NCBI GenBank assembly: GCA_937910905.1
Contig: CALEPV010000082.1
Coordinates: forward strand, 1 to 31,448
Reading direction: 5' to 3'
Length of the DNA stretch: 31,448 nucleotides
Source: an uncultured Prevotellaceae bacterium
Lineage (GTDB): Bacteria; Bacteroidota; Bacteroidia; Bacteroidales; Bacteroidaceae
The translations under genes were made by a program, and so were the position numbers. Of this stretch, positions 14,867-22,550 are shown piece by piece (positions within the stretch are counted from its first letter, which is position 1; every line of letters starts with the position of its first letter). The notes under the pieces were generated by a model, which was given only the letters and a program-made list of their open reading frames with translations, ran no database searches and was not told the origin of the DNA.

Positions 14867-15922
14867 ATGGACAGGAAGGACATCATAATCTGCAAGGACC
14901 TGCACGTCGAGCTGACTACAGCCATCGAAGCTGTGCAGCCCGACAAGGTCTTTGTGCTGACAGACACAACGACATGCGACTGTTGCTGGCCGCAAATAGA
15001 GCATCTGCCGATATTGCATGATGCAACAATGATAACCATACCGCCTACTGATGAGGCCAAGACACTGGACACACTGGCTACGGTGTGGACGGCTCTGGGC
15101 GAGGGTGGTGCCACCCGTCACTCGCTGCTCATAAACCTGGGCGGTGGCATGGTCACGGACCTTGGAGGCTTCGCTGCATCGACATTCAAGCGCGGTATTG
15201 CCTACATCAATATCCCCACCACGCTGCTCTCTATGGTGGATGCAGCCGTAGGCGGAAAGACTGCAATTAACTTCCGTGGCCTCAAGAATGAGATAGGAGT
15301 GTTCAATGAATCCTGCACCGTGCTGCTGGACACCCGTTTCCTAACCACGCTTGACGCGCACAACATCTGCAGCGGCTATGCAGAGATGCTCAAGCACGGC
15401 TTGATATCCGACATGGACCATCTGGCCGAGCTGCTGCGCTACGATCTGACCGAGCCCGACTTCTCTGCGTTGCAAGGCATGGTGGCACGCAGCGTGGAGG
15501 TCAAGGAGCATATCGTTGAGCAGGACCCTCGCGAGCAGGGCATGCGCAAGGCGCTCAACTTGGGGCACACCGTAGGTCACGCCTTCGAAAGCTTAGCGCT
15601 GGCAGAAGGCCGGACGGTGCTTCATGGATATGCCGTAGCCTGGGGCATGGTGTGCGAACTGTACCTAAGTGCGGTGCGCTGTCAGTTCCCGCAGTCGCTG
15701 CTGCGGCAGGTGCTGCAGTTCGTGAAGCAACACTATGGGCAGTTCATCATCACATGCCGTGAGTACGAGCAGCTGTATGGCTACATGACCCACGACAAGA
15801 AGAACACAGCTGGCAGCATCAACTTCACATTGCTGTCCGATGTGGGTCAGATACACATCAACCAGACAGCTACGAAGGACGAGATCTACGAGATGCTCGA
15901 CTTCTACCGTGAGAACATATAG
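14867..15922 (+). CDS. aroB: 3-dehydroquinate synthase
   Basis: Second shikimate-pathway enzyme: converts DAHP to 3-dehydroquinate using bound NAD+ and a divalent metal. The 351 residues are in the usual range. NAD-binding GGGMVTDLGGF lies at 92-102, the signature PTTLLSMVDAAVGGKTAIN at 117-135, and the metal ligands fall in YAEMLKHGL (E173) and in LGHTVGHAFES (two histidines). ATG 14867 lies six bases past the stop of the FAD dehydrogenase, so the two are probably co-transcribed. No other aro gene is in the window. C-terminal residues grow less conserved but the reading frame is clean to the stop. Confidence 0.96.
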   Translation: MDRKDIIICKDLHVELTTAIEAVQPDKVFVLTDTTTCDCCWPQIEHLPILHDATMITIPPTDEAKTLDTLATVWTALGEGGATRHSLLINLGGGMVTDLGGFAASTFKRGIAYINIPTTLLSMVDAAVGGKTAINFRGLKNEIGVFNESCTVLLDTRFLTTLDAHNICSGYAEMLKHGLISDMDHLAELLRYDLTEPDFSALQGMVARSVEVKEHIVEQDPREQGMRKALNLGHTVGHAFESLALAEGRTVLHGYAVAWGMVCELYLSAVRCQFPQSLLRQVLQFVKQHYGQFIITCREYEQLYGYMTHDKKNTAGSINFTLLSDVGQIHINQTATKDEIYEMLDFYRENI

Positions 15923-15970
15923 CCGTGCACACTACTGATTACCGAATCTAACCAACCTTTATACCCGACT

Positions 15971-17020
15971 ATGAAACACTTATTGTTCACCCTAGCCTGC
16001 CTTTTGGCACTTGCTACACCTGCAGCAGCACGCAAAGACAAGACTTCACGCATGAGCGGTAACCCTATTCTGCCGGAGTTCCATGCAGACCCCGAAGTGA
16101 TGTACAGCGAGCAGACAGGACGCTTCTACATATACAGCACTACCGACGGAGCTGCCGGTTGGGGAGGCTATTACTTCACATGTTTCAGCTCCGACAATCT
16201 GGTCGACTGGAAGCATGAAGGCATCATACTGGACCTCGGCACCGACCAGGTGCCCTGGGCATCGGGCAATGCATGGGCACCAGCCATTATCGAGCGCAAG
16301 GTGAATGGACAGTGGAAGTACTTCTTCTACTACAGTGGGCACTACCCGCAGTCCGACCGCAAGGCTATCGGTGTGGCTGTTGCAGACCACCCCACAGGAC
16401 CGTTCCGCGACCTTGGACATCCTATGCTGGATAGCCGTCCAGAAGGCGTGAACCACGGTCAGCAGATAGACGTGGACGTATTCTGCGACCCTGTGAGCGG
16501 CAAGTACTACCTCTATTGGGGCAATGGCTACATGGCTGGTGCAGAGCTGAACGATGATATGGTGAGTCTTGTGCCGGGTACGACACGCGTACTTACCCCG
16601 AAGGGTGGTTCGCTTCAGACCTACCAGTATCGCGAGGCCCCGTATGTGTTCTACCGCAATGGCCTATACTACTTCATGTGGAGCGTAGACGACACAGGTG
16701 CCGCCAACTATCACGTAGCATACGGTACATCGAGTTCTCCCTTAGGCCCCATTGATGTGGCTGCAGAGCCTATCGTGCTCATTCAGCAGCCCGAGAAGCA
16801 GATCTATGGCACAGCACACAACAGTGTCCTGCAGTTGCCGGGTAAGGACGAGTGGTATATAGTGTATCATCGTATCAACCCCGCATACCTTCCTAGGGAG
16901 AAGGGCCCAGGTTTCCACCGTCAAGTGTGCATCGACAAAATGGAGTTCAATGCAGATGGAACCATACATCCTGTCATCCCGACAAATGATGGTGTGAAGG
17001 CCATAAAGGTAAAGCGCTAA
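15971..17020 (+). CDS. Secreted glycoside hydrolase family 43 protein
   Basis: Five-bladed beta-propeller glycosidase, probably acting on arabinose- or xylose-containing plant glycans. The 349-residue product begins with a signal peptide (1-20, cleavage near PAAA). The three GH43 catalytic acids are in place: general base D40 in HADPEV, pKa modulator D167 in QQIDVDVF, and general acid E222 in QYREAPYVF. The protein is a single catalytic domain with no carbohydrate-binding module visible. No SusC/SusD pair or other polysaccharide-utilisation gene is adjacent, so it is a stand-alone enzyme 48 bp after aroB; no promoter match was found in that gap. Precise specificity (arabinofuranosidase, arabinanase, xylosidase or galactosidase) cannot be told by eye. 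Confidence 0.9.
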   Translation: MKHLLFTLACLLALATPAAARKDKTSRMSGNPILPEFHADPEVMYSEQTGRFYIYSTTDGAAGWGGYYFTCFSSDNLVDWKHEGIILDLGTDQVPWASGNAWAPAIIERKVNGQWKYFFYYSGHYPQSDRKAIGVAVADHPTGPFRDLGHPMLDSRPEGVNHGQQIDVDVFCDPVSGKYYLYWGNGYMAGAELNDDMVSLVPGTTRVLTPKGGSLQTYQYREAPYVFYRNGLYYFMWSVDDTGAANYHVAYGTSSSPLGPIDVAAEPIVLIQQPEKQIYGTAHNSVLQLPGKDEWYIVYHRINPAYLPREKGPGFHRQVCIDKMEFNADGTIHPVIPTNDGVKAIKVKR

Positions 17021-17110
17021 CCGATTACTGCGCATGTGAATACAGGCAAATCTGATATAGCCAGAACATTGACCAGTTGGAGCAGTTGAGCAGAAAGAAA
17101 TGGGGTAATG

Positions 17111-17142
17111 TTTGGGCGTTGGGCAAATAATGTCTACTTTTG
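17111..17142 (+). promoter_or_regulatory. Promoter of the V-type ATPase operon
   Basis: TTTG (17111-17114), a 20-bp spacer and TACTTTTG (17135-17142) match the Bacteroidetes consensus perfectly. Transcription should start near 17147, leaving a leader of about 53 nt that is rich in ATATAC repeats (17171-17196). Confidence 0.85.
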
Positions 17143-17199
17143 CCGTTGATATTGCGCAGGTGTGCAGAAACATATAACATATATACATATATACACAGA

Positions 17200-17787
17200 A
17201 TGGAGAAGATTGAAGAACTTGCCGAGAAACTCCGCAAAGAGGGCGTTGAGAAGGGTCAGGCCCAGGCCCAGCAAATTATAGCTGAGGCGCAGCAGCAGGC
17301 AGAACAGATTGTGGCCAATGCGCGCAAGCAGGCCGATGCAATCTGCCAGCAGGCTTCAAAGCAGGCAGCCGAGTTGGATGCCAACACCAAGAGCGAGCTC
17401 AAGCTCTATATGGGGCAGGCGCTGAATGCACTCAAGAGCGAAATCGCTAATGTCGTAACAAATAAAATTGCAGCCGATGGCGCACAGCAGCTGACCACCG
17501 ACAAGCAGTTCCTTGGCAAGCTCGCTGTTGCTATAGCAACAGAGTGGGTTAAGGACGGCGACATCGTGGTCAGTTCAGACAATGCTCAGGCACTGAAGGC
17601 CTACTTCGCACAGGAGGCAAAGCAGCTGCTCGACAAGGGCGTTAAGATTGAGCAGGTGAACGGATTGGCAACGGCATTTACCGTATCCCCCGCTGATGGA
17701 AGTTACCGTGTGGACTTCGGCAAAGAGGAGCTGGAGAGCTACTTCAAGGGCTTCCTGCGTCCACAACTGATAGAGATGCTGTTCTGA
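17200..17787 (+). CDS. ntpE: V-type ATP synthase subunit E
   Basis: Peripheral-stalk subunit that holds the catalytic head against rotation. The 195-residue protein has a long charged, Ala/Gln/Glu-rich N-terminal coiled coil (about 5-95) and a globular C-terminal domain (about 110-195), the normal subunit E plan. ATG 17200 (MEKIEELAEKL) is chosen because the longer frame reaching back to 17140 starts inside the promoter. It is the first gene of the operon, in the same place as in the Borrelia and Treponema V-ATPase operons. Subunit G, the usual coiled-coil partner of E, has no gene here, so E may pair with itself or with an unrecognised protein. Confidence 0.9.
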   Translation: MEKIEELAEKLRKEGVEKGQAQAQQIIAEAQQQAEQIVANARKQADAICQQASKQAAELDANTKSELKLYMGQALNALKSEIANVVTNKIAADGAQQLTTDKQFLGKLAVAIATEWVKDGDIVVSSDNAQALKAYFAQEAKQLLDKGVKIEQVNGLATAFTVSPADGSYRVDFGKEELESYFKGFLRPQLIEMLF

Positions 17788-17830
17788 ACGTCTGCGCGCT
17801 CAGAATGCGAAAATACATTCAACCGAATAG

Positions 17831-18688
17831 ATGGCCAATTACTATTGTATACTAACAGGATTGCCAGTGCTGCAGCTGCGTGATTCGCACCCCGTACAGG
17901 GCGTGAAGCAACTCCGTCAGGACCTGGAGGGGCAGCTCACCAAGACCGACGGCAAGCTGATGCAGTGCTATTTCATGCGCTTCGACTGCGAGAATCTGGT
18001 CAACGTGCTGGAGGGTGGCGAGGCCTTTGACGAGCGTGGCACAATGTCGTCCTACGAGATTGCAGCTCTGATTGCCGCAGCCCGTGAGCCTGGCTTCGAT
18101 GTGCCTGAGTACCCAGCATTCATGATAGAGAACGTGCGTCAGTACGATGTCAATCAAGGTAAAGCCGGCTGGTTTGCCCGCGATGCCGTCATGCTGGCAT
18201 ACTATCGATGGGCAGCAAAGTGCGGCAACAGTTTTATGAGTGAGTGGTATCAGCTCAACATCAACATACTGAACGTCCTCACAGCTCTTATCGCCCGTCA
18301 GCAAGGCTGGATGCTACGCGACTATGTGCAGGGTGATGATGAAGTGGTGCAGTCGATACTGAGCAACGCCACACAGCAGGACTTCGGGCTTGGCGCACAA
18401 CTGGACTATATGCCAGAGCTGATGCGCAGTGCCGCAATGACTGACCCTGTGGAGAAGGAGCGTATGATAGATGCGCTTAGGTGGAACTGGCTGGAAGAAC
18501 GCACCTTCTTTGAGCCATTCGACATTAACGCACTGTTCAGCTATGTGGTACGTACCGAACTGCTGGAGCGGTGGTCGCGGCTCGACCCTCAGGCGGGGCG
18601 CGAGCGCTTTACATCTATAATTGAGGATTTGCGAGGCTCGGCACGCGTTCCGGATGAGTACGTGCGCCCGACAGTCTCTAAGAGGTAA
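17831..18688 (+). CDS. DUF2764 family V-ATPase-operon protein
   Basis: A 285-residue, mostly helical protein with no signal peptide or membrane helix, opening MANYYCILTGLPVL. It belongs by length, start and position to the DUF2764 family found inside V-ATPase operons of Bacteroidetes and spirochaetes. No motif gives an enzymatic role. Because the operon lacks a recognisable subunit C, and subunit C is likewise an all-helical protein that connects the rotor ring to the central stalk, DUF2764 is a reasonable candidate to replace it; this is inference and not shown by sequence. It lies 43 bp after E and 52 bp before A, with a hairpin overlapping its stop codon. Confidence 0.82.
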   Translation: MANYYCILTGLPVLQLRDSHPVQGVKQLRQDLEGQLTKTDGKLMQCYFMRFDCENLVNVLEGGEAFDERGTMSSYEIAALIAAAREPGFDVPEYPAFMIENVRQYDVNQGKAGWFARDAVMLAYYRWAAKCGNSFMSEWYQLNINILNVLTALIARQQGWMLRDYVQGDDEVVQSILSNATQQDFGLGAQLDYMPELMRSAAMTDPVEKERMIDALRWNWLEERTFFEPFDINALFSYVVRTELLERWSRLDPQAGRERFTSIIEDLRGSARVPDEYVRPTVSKR

Positions 18689-18710
18689 AAGCCGCGCGTG
18701 GCTTTTTACC
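18684..18710 (+). other. Intra-operon hairpin between DUF2764 and A
   Basis: GGTAAAAGCC (18684-18693) pairs with GGCTTTTTACC (18700-18710) around GCGCGT, a 10-bp stem with one bulged T. The left arm contains the DUF2764 stop codon. It could attenuate transcription or protect the 3' part of the message that encodes A and B. Confidence 0.6.
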
Positions 18711-18740
18711 GGCACACTTGACATTAAATAATCTCAGACA

Positions 18741-20483
18741 ATGACAAAAGGAACTGTAAGGGGCGTGATTTCCAATATGGTGACGCTCCAGGTAGATGGC
18801 CCTGTGAAGCAGGGTGAGATTTGCTACATAGAGACGGGCGGTGACCGTCTGATGTCCGAGGTAATCAAGGTGATTGGCAAGGATGTCTATGTACAGGTCT
18901 TTGAGAGTACACGTGGCCTAAGGGTGGGGGCTAGCGCTGAGTTCACGGGCCACATGCTTGAAGTGCAGCTTGCACCGGGTATGCTCAGCAAGAACTTCGA
19001 TGGTCTGCAGAACGACCTCGACAAGATGGAAGGTGTGTTCTTGCGCCGTGGACAGTACACCGACCCGCTCGACCGCGAGCGGCTATGGGCCTTTGAGCCT
19101 CTCGTGAGTGTGGGCGACAAGGTGCAGGCCAGCGACTGGTTGGGCAAGGTAGAGGAGAACTCACAGCCGTTGAAGATTATGGTGCCGTTCCAGATGGAAG
19201 GCACGGCCACAGTGAAGAGCATTGCCAAGGCTGGACAGTACAAGGTTGAGGATACCATCGCAACCCTGACACTGGCCGACGGCACTGACCTTGACGTGAA
19301 TATGATTCAGCACTGGCCGGTGAAGTTCGCAATGACCAACTACCGCGAGAAGCCGCGTCCATTCAAGCTCCTGGAGACAGGCGTGCGCACCATCGATACC
19401 TTCAATCCTATCGTTGAGGGTGGTACAGGATTCATACCTGGCCCATTCGGTACGGGTAAGACAGTGCTTCAGCACGCCATATCCAAGCAGGCAGAGGCCG
19501 ACATTGTTATCATCGCAGCCTGCGGTGAGCGTGCGAATGAGGTCGTGGAGATATTCACGGAGTTCCCTGAGCTCGTGGACCCGCACACCGGTCGCAAGCT
19601 GATGGAGCGTACCATCATCATTGCCAATACATCCAATATGCCTGTGGCAGCACGTGAGGCATCGGTATACACCGCAATGACCATGGCCGAGTACTACCGC
19701 TCAATGGGTCTTCGCGTCCTGCTTATGGCCGACTCTACATCACGTTGGGCACAGGCTCTCCGCGAGATGTCAAACCGTATGGAGGAGCTGCCTGGCCCGG
19801 ATGCATTCCCGATGGACCTGTCAGCACTCATTTCCAACTTCTATGGCCGCGCAGGTTATGTATACCTCAACAACGGCCAGCCCGGTTCCATCACCTTCAT
19901 CGGTACGGTATCGCCTGCTGGCGGTAATCTGAAGGAGCCTGTGACAGAGAGCACCAAGAAGGTGGCTCGTTGCTTCTACGGACTGGAGCAGGACCGTGCC
20001 GACAAGAAGCGCTACCCTGCTGTGAATCCTATTGACTCCTACTCCAAGTACCTCGAGTACCCGGAGTTTGCCGAGTACATCAAGCAGCACATCAACGAAG
20101 CATGGATTCCAAAGGTGCTTGACCTCAAGACCCGTATGCAGCGCGGTAAGGAGATAGCAGAGCAGATTAACATTCTGGGTGACGATGGAGTGCCAGTTGA
20201 CTACCACGTGACCTTCTGGAAGTCTGAGATTATCGACTATGTAGTGCTGCAGCAGGATGCATTCGATGAGGTGGATGCCGTAACACCGCTGGAGCGCCAG
20301 GAGGATATCTTGAATATGGTTACGGAAATATGCCAGCACGAGTTCAAGTTCGACACTTTCCTCGATGCCACTGAATACTTCCGCAAGCTCATCAACCTGT
20401 GCAAGCAGTGGAACTATTCGCAGTTCCGCAGTGAGCAGTACAATGACTACATCCGTCAAATCAAAGAGATGGTTGGAATGTGA
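18741..20483 (+). CDS. ntpA: V-type ATP synthase subunit A (catalytic)
   Basis: Catalytic, nucleotide-hydrolysing subunit of the V1 head, three copies per complex. The 580 residues include the N-terminal barrel, the A-type non-homologous insert (about 115-185) that distinguishes A from F-type beta, and the nucleotide-binding domain. The P-loop reads GPFGTGKT at 234-241, a variant of the usual GAFGCGKT. The catalytic glutamate lies in ACGERANEV (E263), and the Walker B region is RVLLMADSTSRWAQALREMS. The C-terminal helical domain is complete. It starts 52 bp after DUF2764. The identification is secure, and the active-site residues suggest a working ATPase. Confidence 0.97.
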   Translation: MTKGTVRGVISNMVTLQVDGPVKQGEICYIETGGDRLMSEVIKVIGKDVYVQVFESTRGLRVGASAEFTGHMLEVQLAPGMLSKNFDGLQNDLDKMEGVFLRRGQYTDPLDRERLWAFEPLVSVGDKVQASDWLGKVEENSQPLKIMVPFQMEGTATVKSIAKAGQYKVEDTIATLTLADGTDLDVNMIQHWPVKFAMTNYREKPRPFKLLETGVRTIDTFNPIVEGGTGFIPGPFGTGKTVLQHAISKQAEADIVIIAACGERANEVVEIFTEFPELVDPHTGRKLMERTIIIANTSNMPVAAREASVYTAMTMAEYYRSMGLRVLLMADSTSRWAQALREMSNRMEELPGPDAFPMDLSALISNFYGRAGYVYLNNGQPGSITFIGTVSPAGGNLKEPVTESTKKVARCFYGLEQDRADKKRYPAVNPIDSYSKYLEYPEFAEYIKQHINEAWIPKVLDLKTRMQRGKEIAEQINILGDDGVPVDYHVTFWKSEIIDYVVLQQDAFDEVDAVTPLERQEDILNMVTEICQHEFKFDTFLDATEYFRKLINLCKQWNYSQFRSEQYNDYIRQIKEMVGM

Positions 20484-20527
20484 AATGTAAAGTGTTAGGT
20501 AACACAGAGAACGGACATTTTGCATTT
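20483..20527 (+). other. Imperfect hairpin in the A-B gap
   Basis: AAATGTAAA (20483-20491) pairs with TTTGCATTT (20519-20527) with one G-U pair, and encloses a small stem GTGTT/AACAC (20492-20496 and 20501-20505). It follows the A stop in the 73-bp gap before B. Weak evidence only. Confidence 0.35.
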
Positions 20528-20556
20528 AACATCAAACGTTTTACAATCGCACGATT

Positions 20557-21879
20557 ATGGCACAAGCATTCCAAAAGATTTATACAAAGATAAGCCAGAT
20601 AACAAAGGCAACCTGCTCTCTAAAGGCAACAGGTGTAGGCAACGACGAGCTGGCTACTATTGATGGCAAGCTGGCACAGGTGGTGAAGATCTCCGGCGAC
20701 GATGTAACGTTGCAGGTATTCGAGGGCACAGGTGGCATTCCAACCAATGCCGAAGTGGTGTTTCTGGGCAAGGCTCCATCGCTGAAGGTCAGCGACCAGC
20801 TGGCCGGACGCTTCTTCAATGCATACGGTCAACCTATCGATGGCGGCCCGGCCATCGAGGGCAAGGAGGTTGAGATTGGTGGTCCTTCGGTGAACCCGGT
20901 TCGCCGCAAGCAGCCCAGTGAGCTCATTGCTACCGGTATCGCTGGTATTGACCTGAACAACACGCTGGTGTCTGGCCAGAAGATACCTTTCTTCGCAGAC
21001 CCCGACCAGCCGTTCAACGAGGTTATGGCCATGGTGGCCCTGCGTGCCAAGGTGGATAAGATTATCCTTGGCGGCATGGGTATGACCAATGATGACTACT
21101 ACTTCTTCCGCAACACGTTCAGCAACGCAGGTGCTCTCGACCGTATCATCTCATTCATGAACACTACGGAGGACCCGGCTGTGGAGCGCCTGCTGATTCC
21201 TGACATGGCGCTGACGGCAGCAGAGTACTTTGCTGTAGAGAAGCATGAGACAGTGCTGGTACTGCTCACGGATATGACATCGTATGCCGACTCTCTGGCT
21301 ATCGTGAGCAACCGTATGGACCAGATTCCATCGAAGGACTCTATGCCTGGTTCGCTCTACTCCGACCTGGCCAAGATTTACGAGAAGGCCGTACAGTTCC
21401 CCGAGGAAGCTGGTGGCGGTTCTATCACAATCATTGCCGTGACGACGCTGAGTGGTGGCGACATCACCCACGCAGTTCCAGATAATACTGGCTACATTAC
21501 TGAGGGTCAGCTCTACCTGCGTCGTGACAGCGATGTTGGTAAGGTTATCGTGGATCCGTTCCGCTCGCTGTCGCGTCTGAAGCAGCTCGTTGCCGGAAAG
21601 AAGACGCGCAAGGATCACTCGCAGGTGATGAACGCCGCTATCCGTCTGTACTCCGATGCAGCCAATGCCAAGACCAAGCTGGAGAACGGTTTCGACCTCA
21701 CCGACTACGACAACCGTTGCCTCGATTTTGCCAAGGAGTACGCCACAGCAATCCTTGCCATCGACGTCAATGTGGATACCGAGGAGATGCTCGATGTCAC
21801 ATGGCAGCTGTTCCGCAAGTACTTCAAACTTGAAGAGGTCAACATCAAGAAGGAATTCACCGATATTTACTGGCAGTAG
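20557..21879 (+). CDS. ntpB: V-type ATP synthase subunit B (non-catalytic)
   Basis: Regulatory, non-catalytic partner of A in the hexameric head. The 440-residue length is normal. In place of a P-loop it has SGQKIPFFADPDQPFNE (139-155), the degenerate form expected for B. Other B markers are GRFFNAYGQPIDGGP (84-98) and the arginine-finger region in DPFRSLSRLKQL. The start ATG at 20557 gives the typical opening in which a short strand leads to the beta-barrel. Expression probably depends on read-through from the operon promoter, since the 73-bp gap from A has a hairpin but no TAnnTTTG promoter. Confidence 0.97.
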   Translation: MAQAFQKIYTKISQITKATCSLKATGVGNDELATIDGKLAQVVKISGDDVTLQVFEGTGGIPTNAEVVFLGKAPSLKVSDQLAGRFFNAYGQPIDGGPAIEGKEVEIGGPSVNPVRRKQPSELIATGIAGIDLNNTLVSGQKIPFFADPDQPFNEVMAMVALRAKVDKIILGGMGMTNDDYYFFRNTFSNAGALDRIISFMNTTEDPAVERLLIPDMALTAAEYFAVEKHETVLVLLTDMTSYADSLAIVSNRMDQIPSKDSMPGSLYSDLAKIYEKAVQFPEEAGGGSITIIAVTTLSGGDITHAVPDNTGYITEGQLYLRRDSDVGKVIVDPFRSLSRLKQLVAGKKTRKDHSQVMNAAIRLYSDAANAKTKLENGFDLTDYDNRCLDFAKEYATAILAIDVNVDTEEMLDVTWQLFRKYFKLEEVNIKKEFTDIYWQ

Positions 21880-21902
21880 TAACCAAATAACAAAAGTATC
21901 TG

Positions 21903-21935
21903 CTCCCCTCCCTTGAGGGAGAGGCAGGGGGGTGG
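21903..21935 (+). other. C/G-rich hairpin repeat between B and D
   Basis: A CTCCCTTGAGGGAG hairpin (21907-21920), within a longer C-rich then G-rich block ending GGGGGGTGG at 21935, lies in the 65-bp gap between B and D and ends 10 bp before the D start codon. I recall similar C-rich/G-rich intergenic blocks from other Bacteroidetes genomes, so it may be a dispersed repeat. Its position suggests it may lower translation of D. Confidence 0.6.
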
Positions 21936-21944
21936 ATCCATACT

Positions 21945-22550
21945 ATGGCAATCAAGTTTCAATATAACAAAACCTCGCTTCAGCAGATTGAGAAGCAGCT
22001 CAAGATGCGTCAGCGCACCTTGCCCATCATCAAGAGCAAGGAGACAGCGTTGCGTCTTGAGGTGAAACGATGCAAGGAGGAGGTGGCTGCTCTGGAGGCC
22101 AAGCTTCAGGCCCAAATAGCCGGCTACGAGTCGATGTACGCCTTGTGGGGCGAATTCGATGCTTCGCTGGTTGAGCTGAAGGATGTGAAGATTGTGCCGA
22201 AGAAGATAGCCGGTGTGCGTGTGCCAGTGCTGGAGAGCATTCGGCTTGAGGCTCGTCCATTCGGTATCTTCAGCGCTCCAAAGTGGTATTTTGATGGTAT
22301 CAACCTGCTGCATGGCTTGGCACAGACTGCTGTAGAGCGTGAATTCGCCGTGGCCAAACTGGACTTGCTGGAGCACGCCCGTCGCAAGACAACGCAGAAG
22401 GTGAACCTGTTTGAGAAGGTGCAGATACCGGGCTTCCAGGAAGCAGTGCGCAAGATAAAGCGCTTCATGGAGGACGAAGAGAATCTGTCTAAGTCATCGC
22501 AGAAGATACTGAAGTCCCTGCAAGAGAAGAGAAAGGAGGATGTAGCATGA
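21945..22550 (+). CDS. ntpD: V-type ATP synthase subunit D (central rotor shaft)
   Basis: Central axle that turns inside the A3B3 head, one copy per complex. The 201-residue protein has the standard two long helices, N-terminal (about 8-62) and C-terminal (about 120-195), which pack as an antiparallel coiled coil, with a short globular part between them. The family segment near 150-190 reads NLFEKVQIPGFQEAVRKIKR. The gene is preceded by the C/G-rich hairpin and overlaps the next gene by four bases (ATGA). Subunit F, which normally caps the bottom of D, has no gene in this operon. Confidence 0.93.
   Translation: MAIKFQYNKTSLQQIEKQLKMRQRTLPIIKSKETALRLEVKRCKEEVAALEAKLQAQIAGYESMYALWGEFDASLVELKDVKIVPKKIAGVRVPVLESIRLEARPFGIFSAPKWYFDGINLLHGLAQTAVEREFAVAKLDLLEHARRKTTQKVNLFEKVQIPGFQEAVRKIKRFMEDEENLSKSSQKILKSLQEKRKEDVA

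Noticed and set aside
18718..18740. TTGACA motif before subunit A as a sigma70-type -35
   Set aside because: Bacteroidetes promoters use TTTG and TAnnTTTG; no TAnnTTTG follows at proper distance, so it is likely chance.
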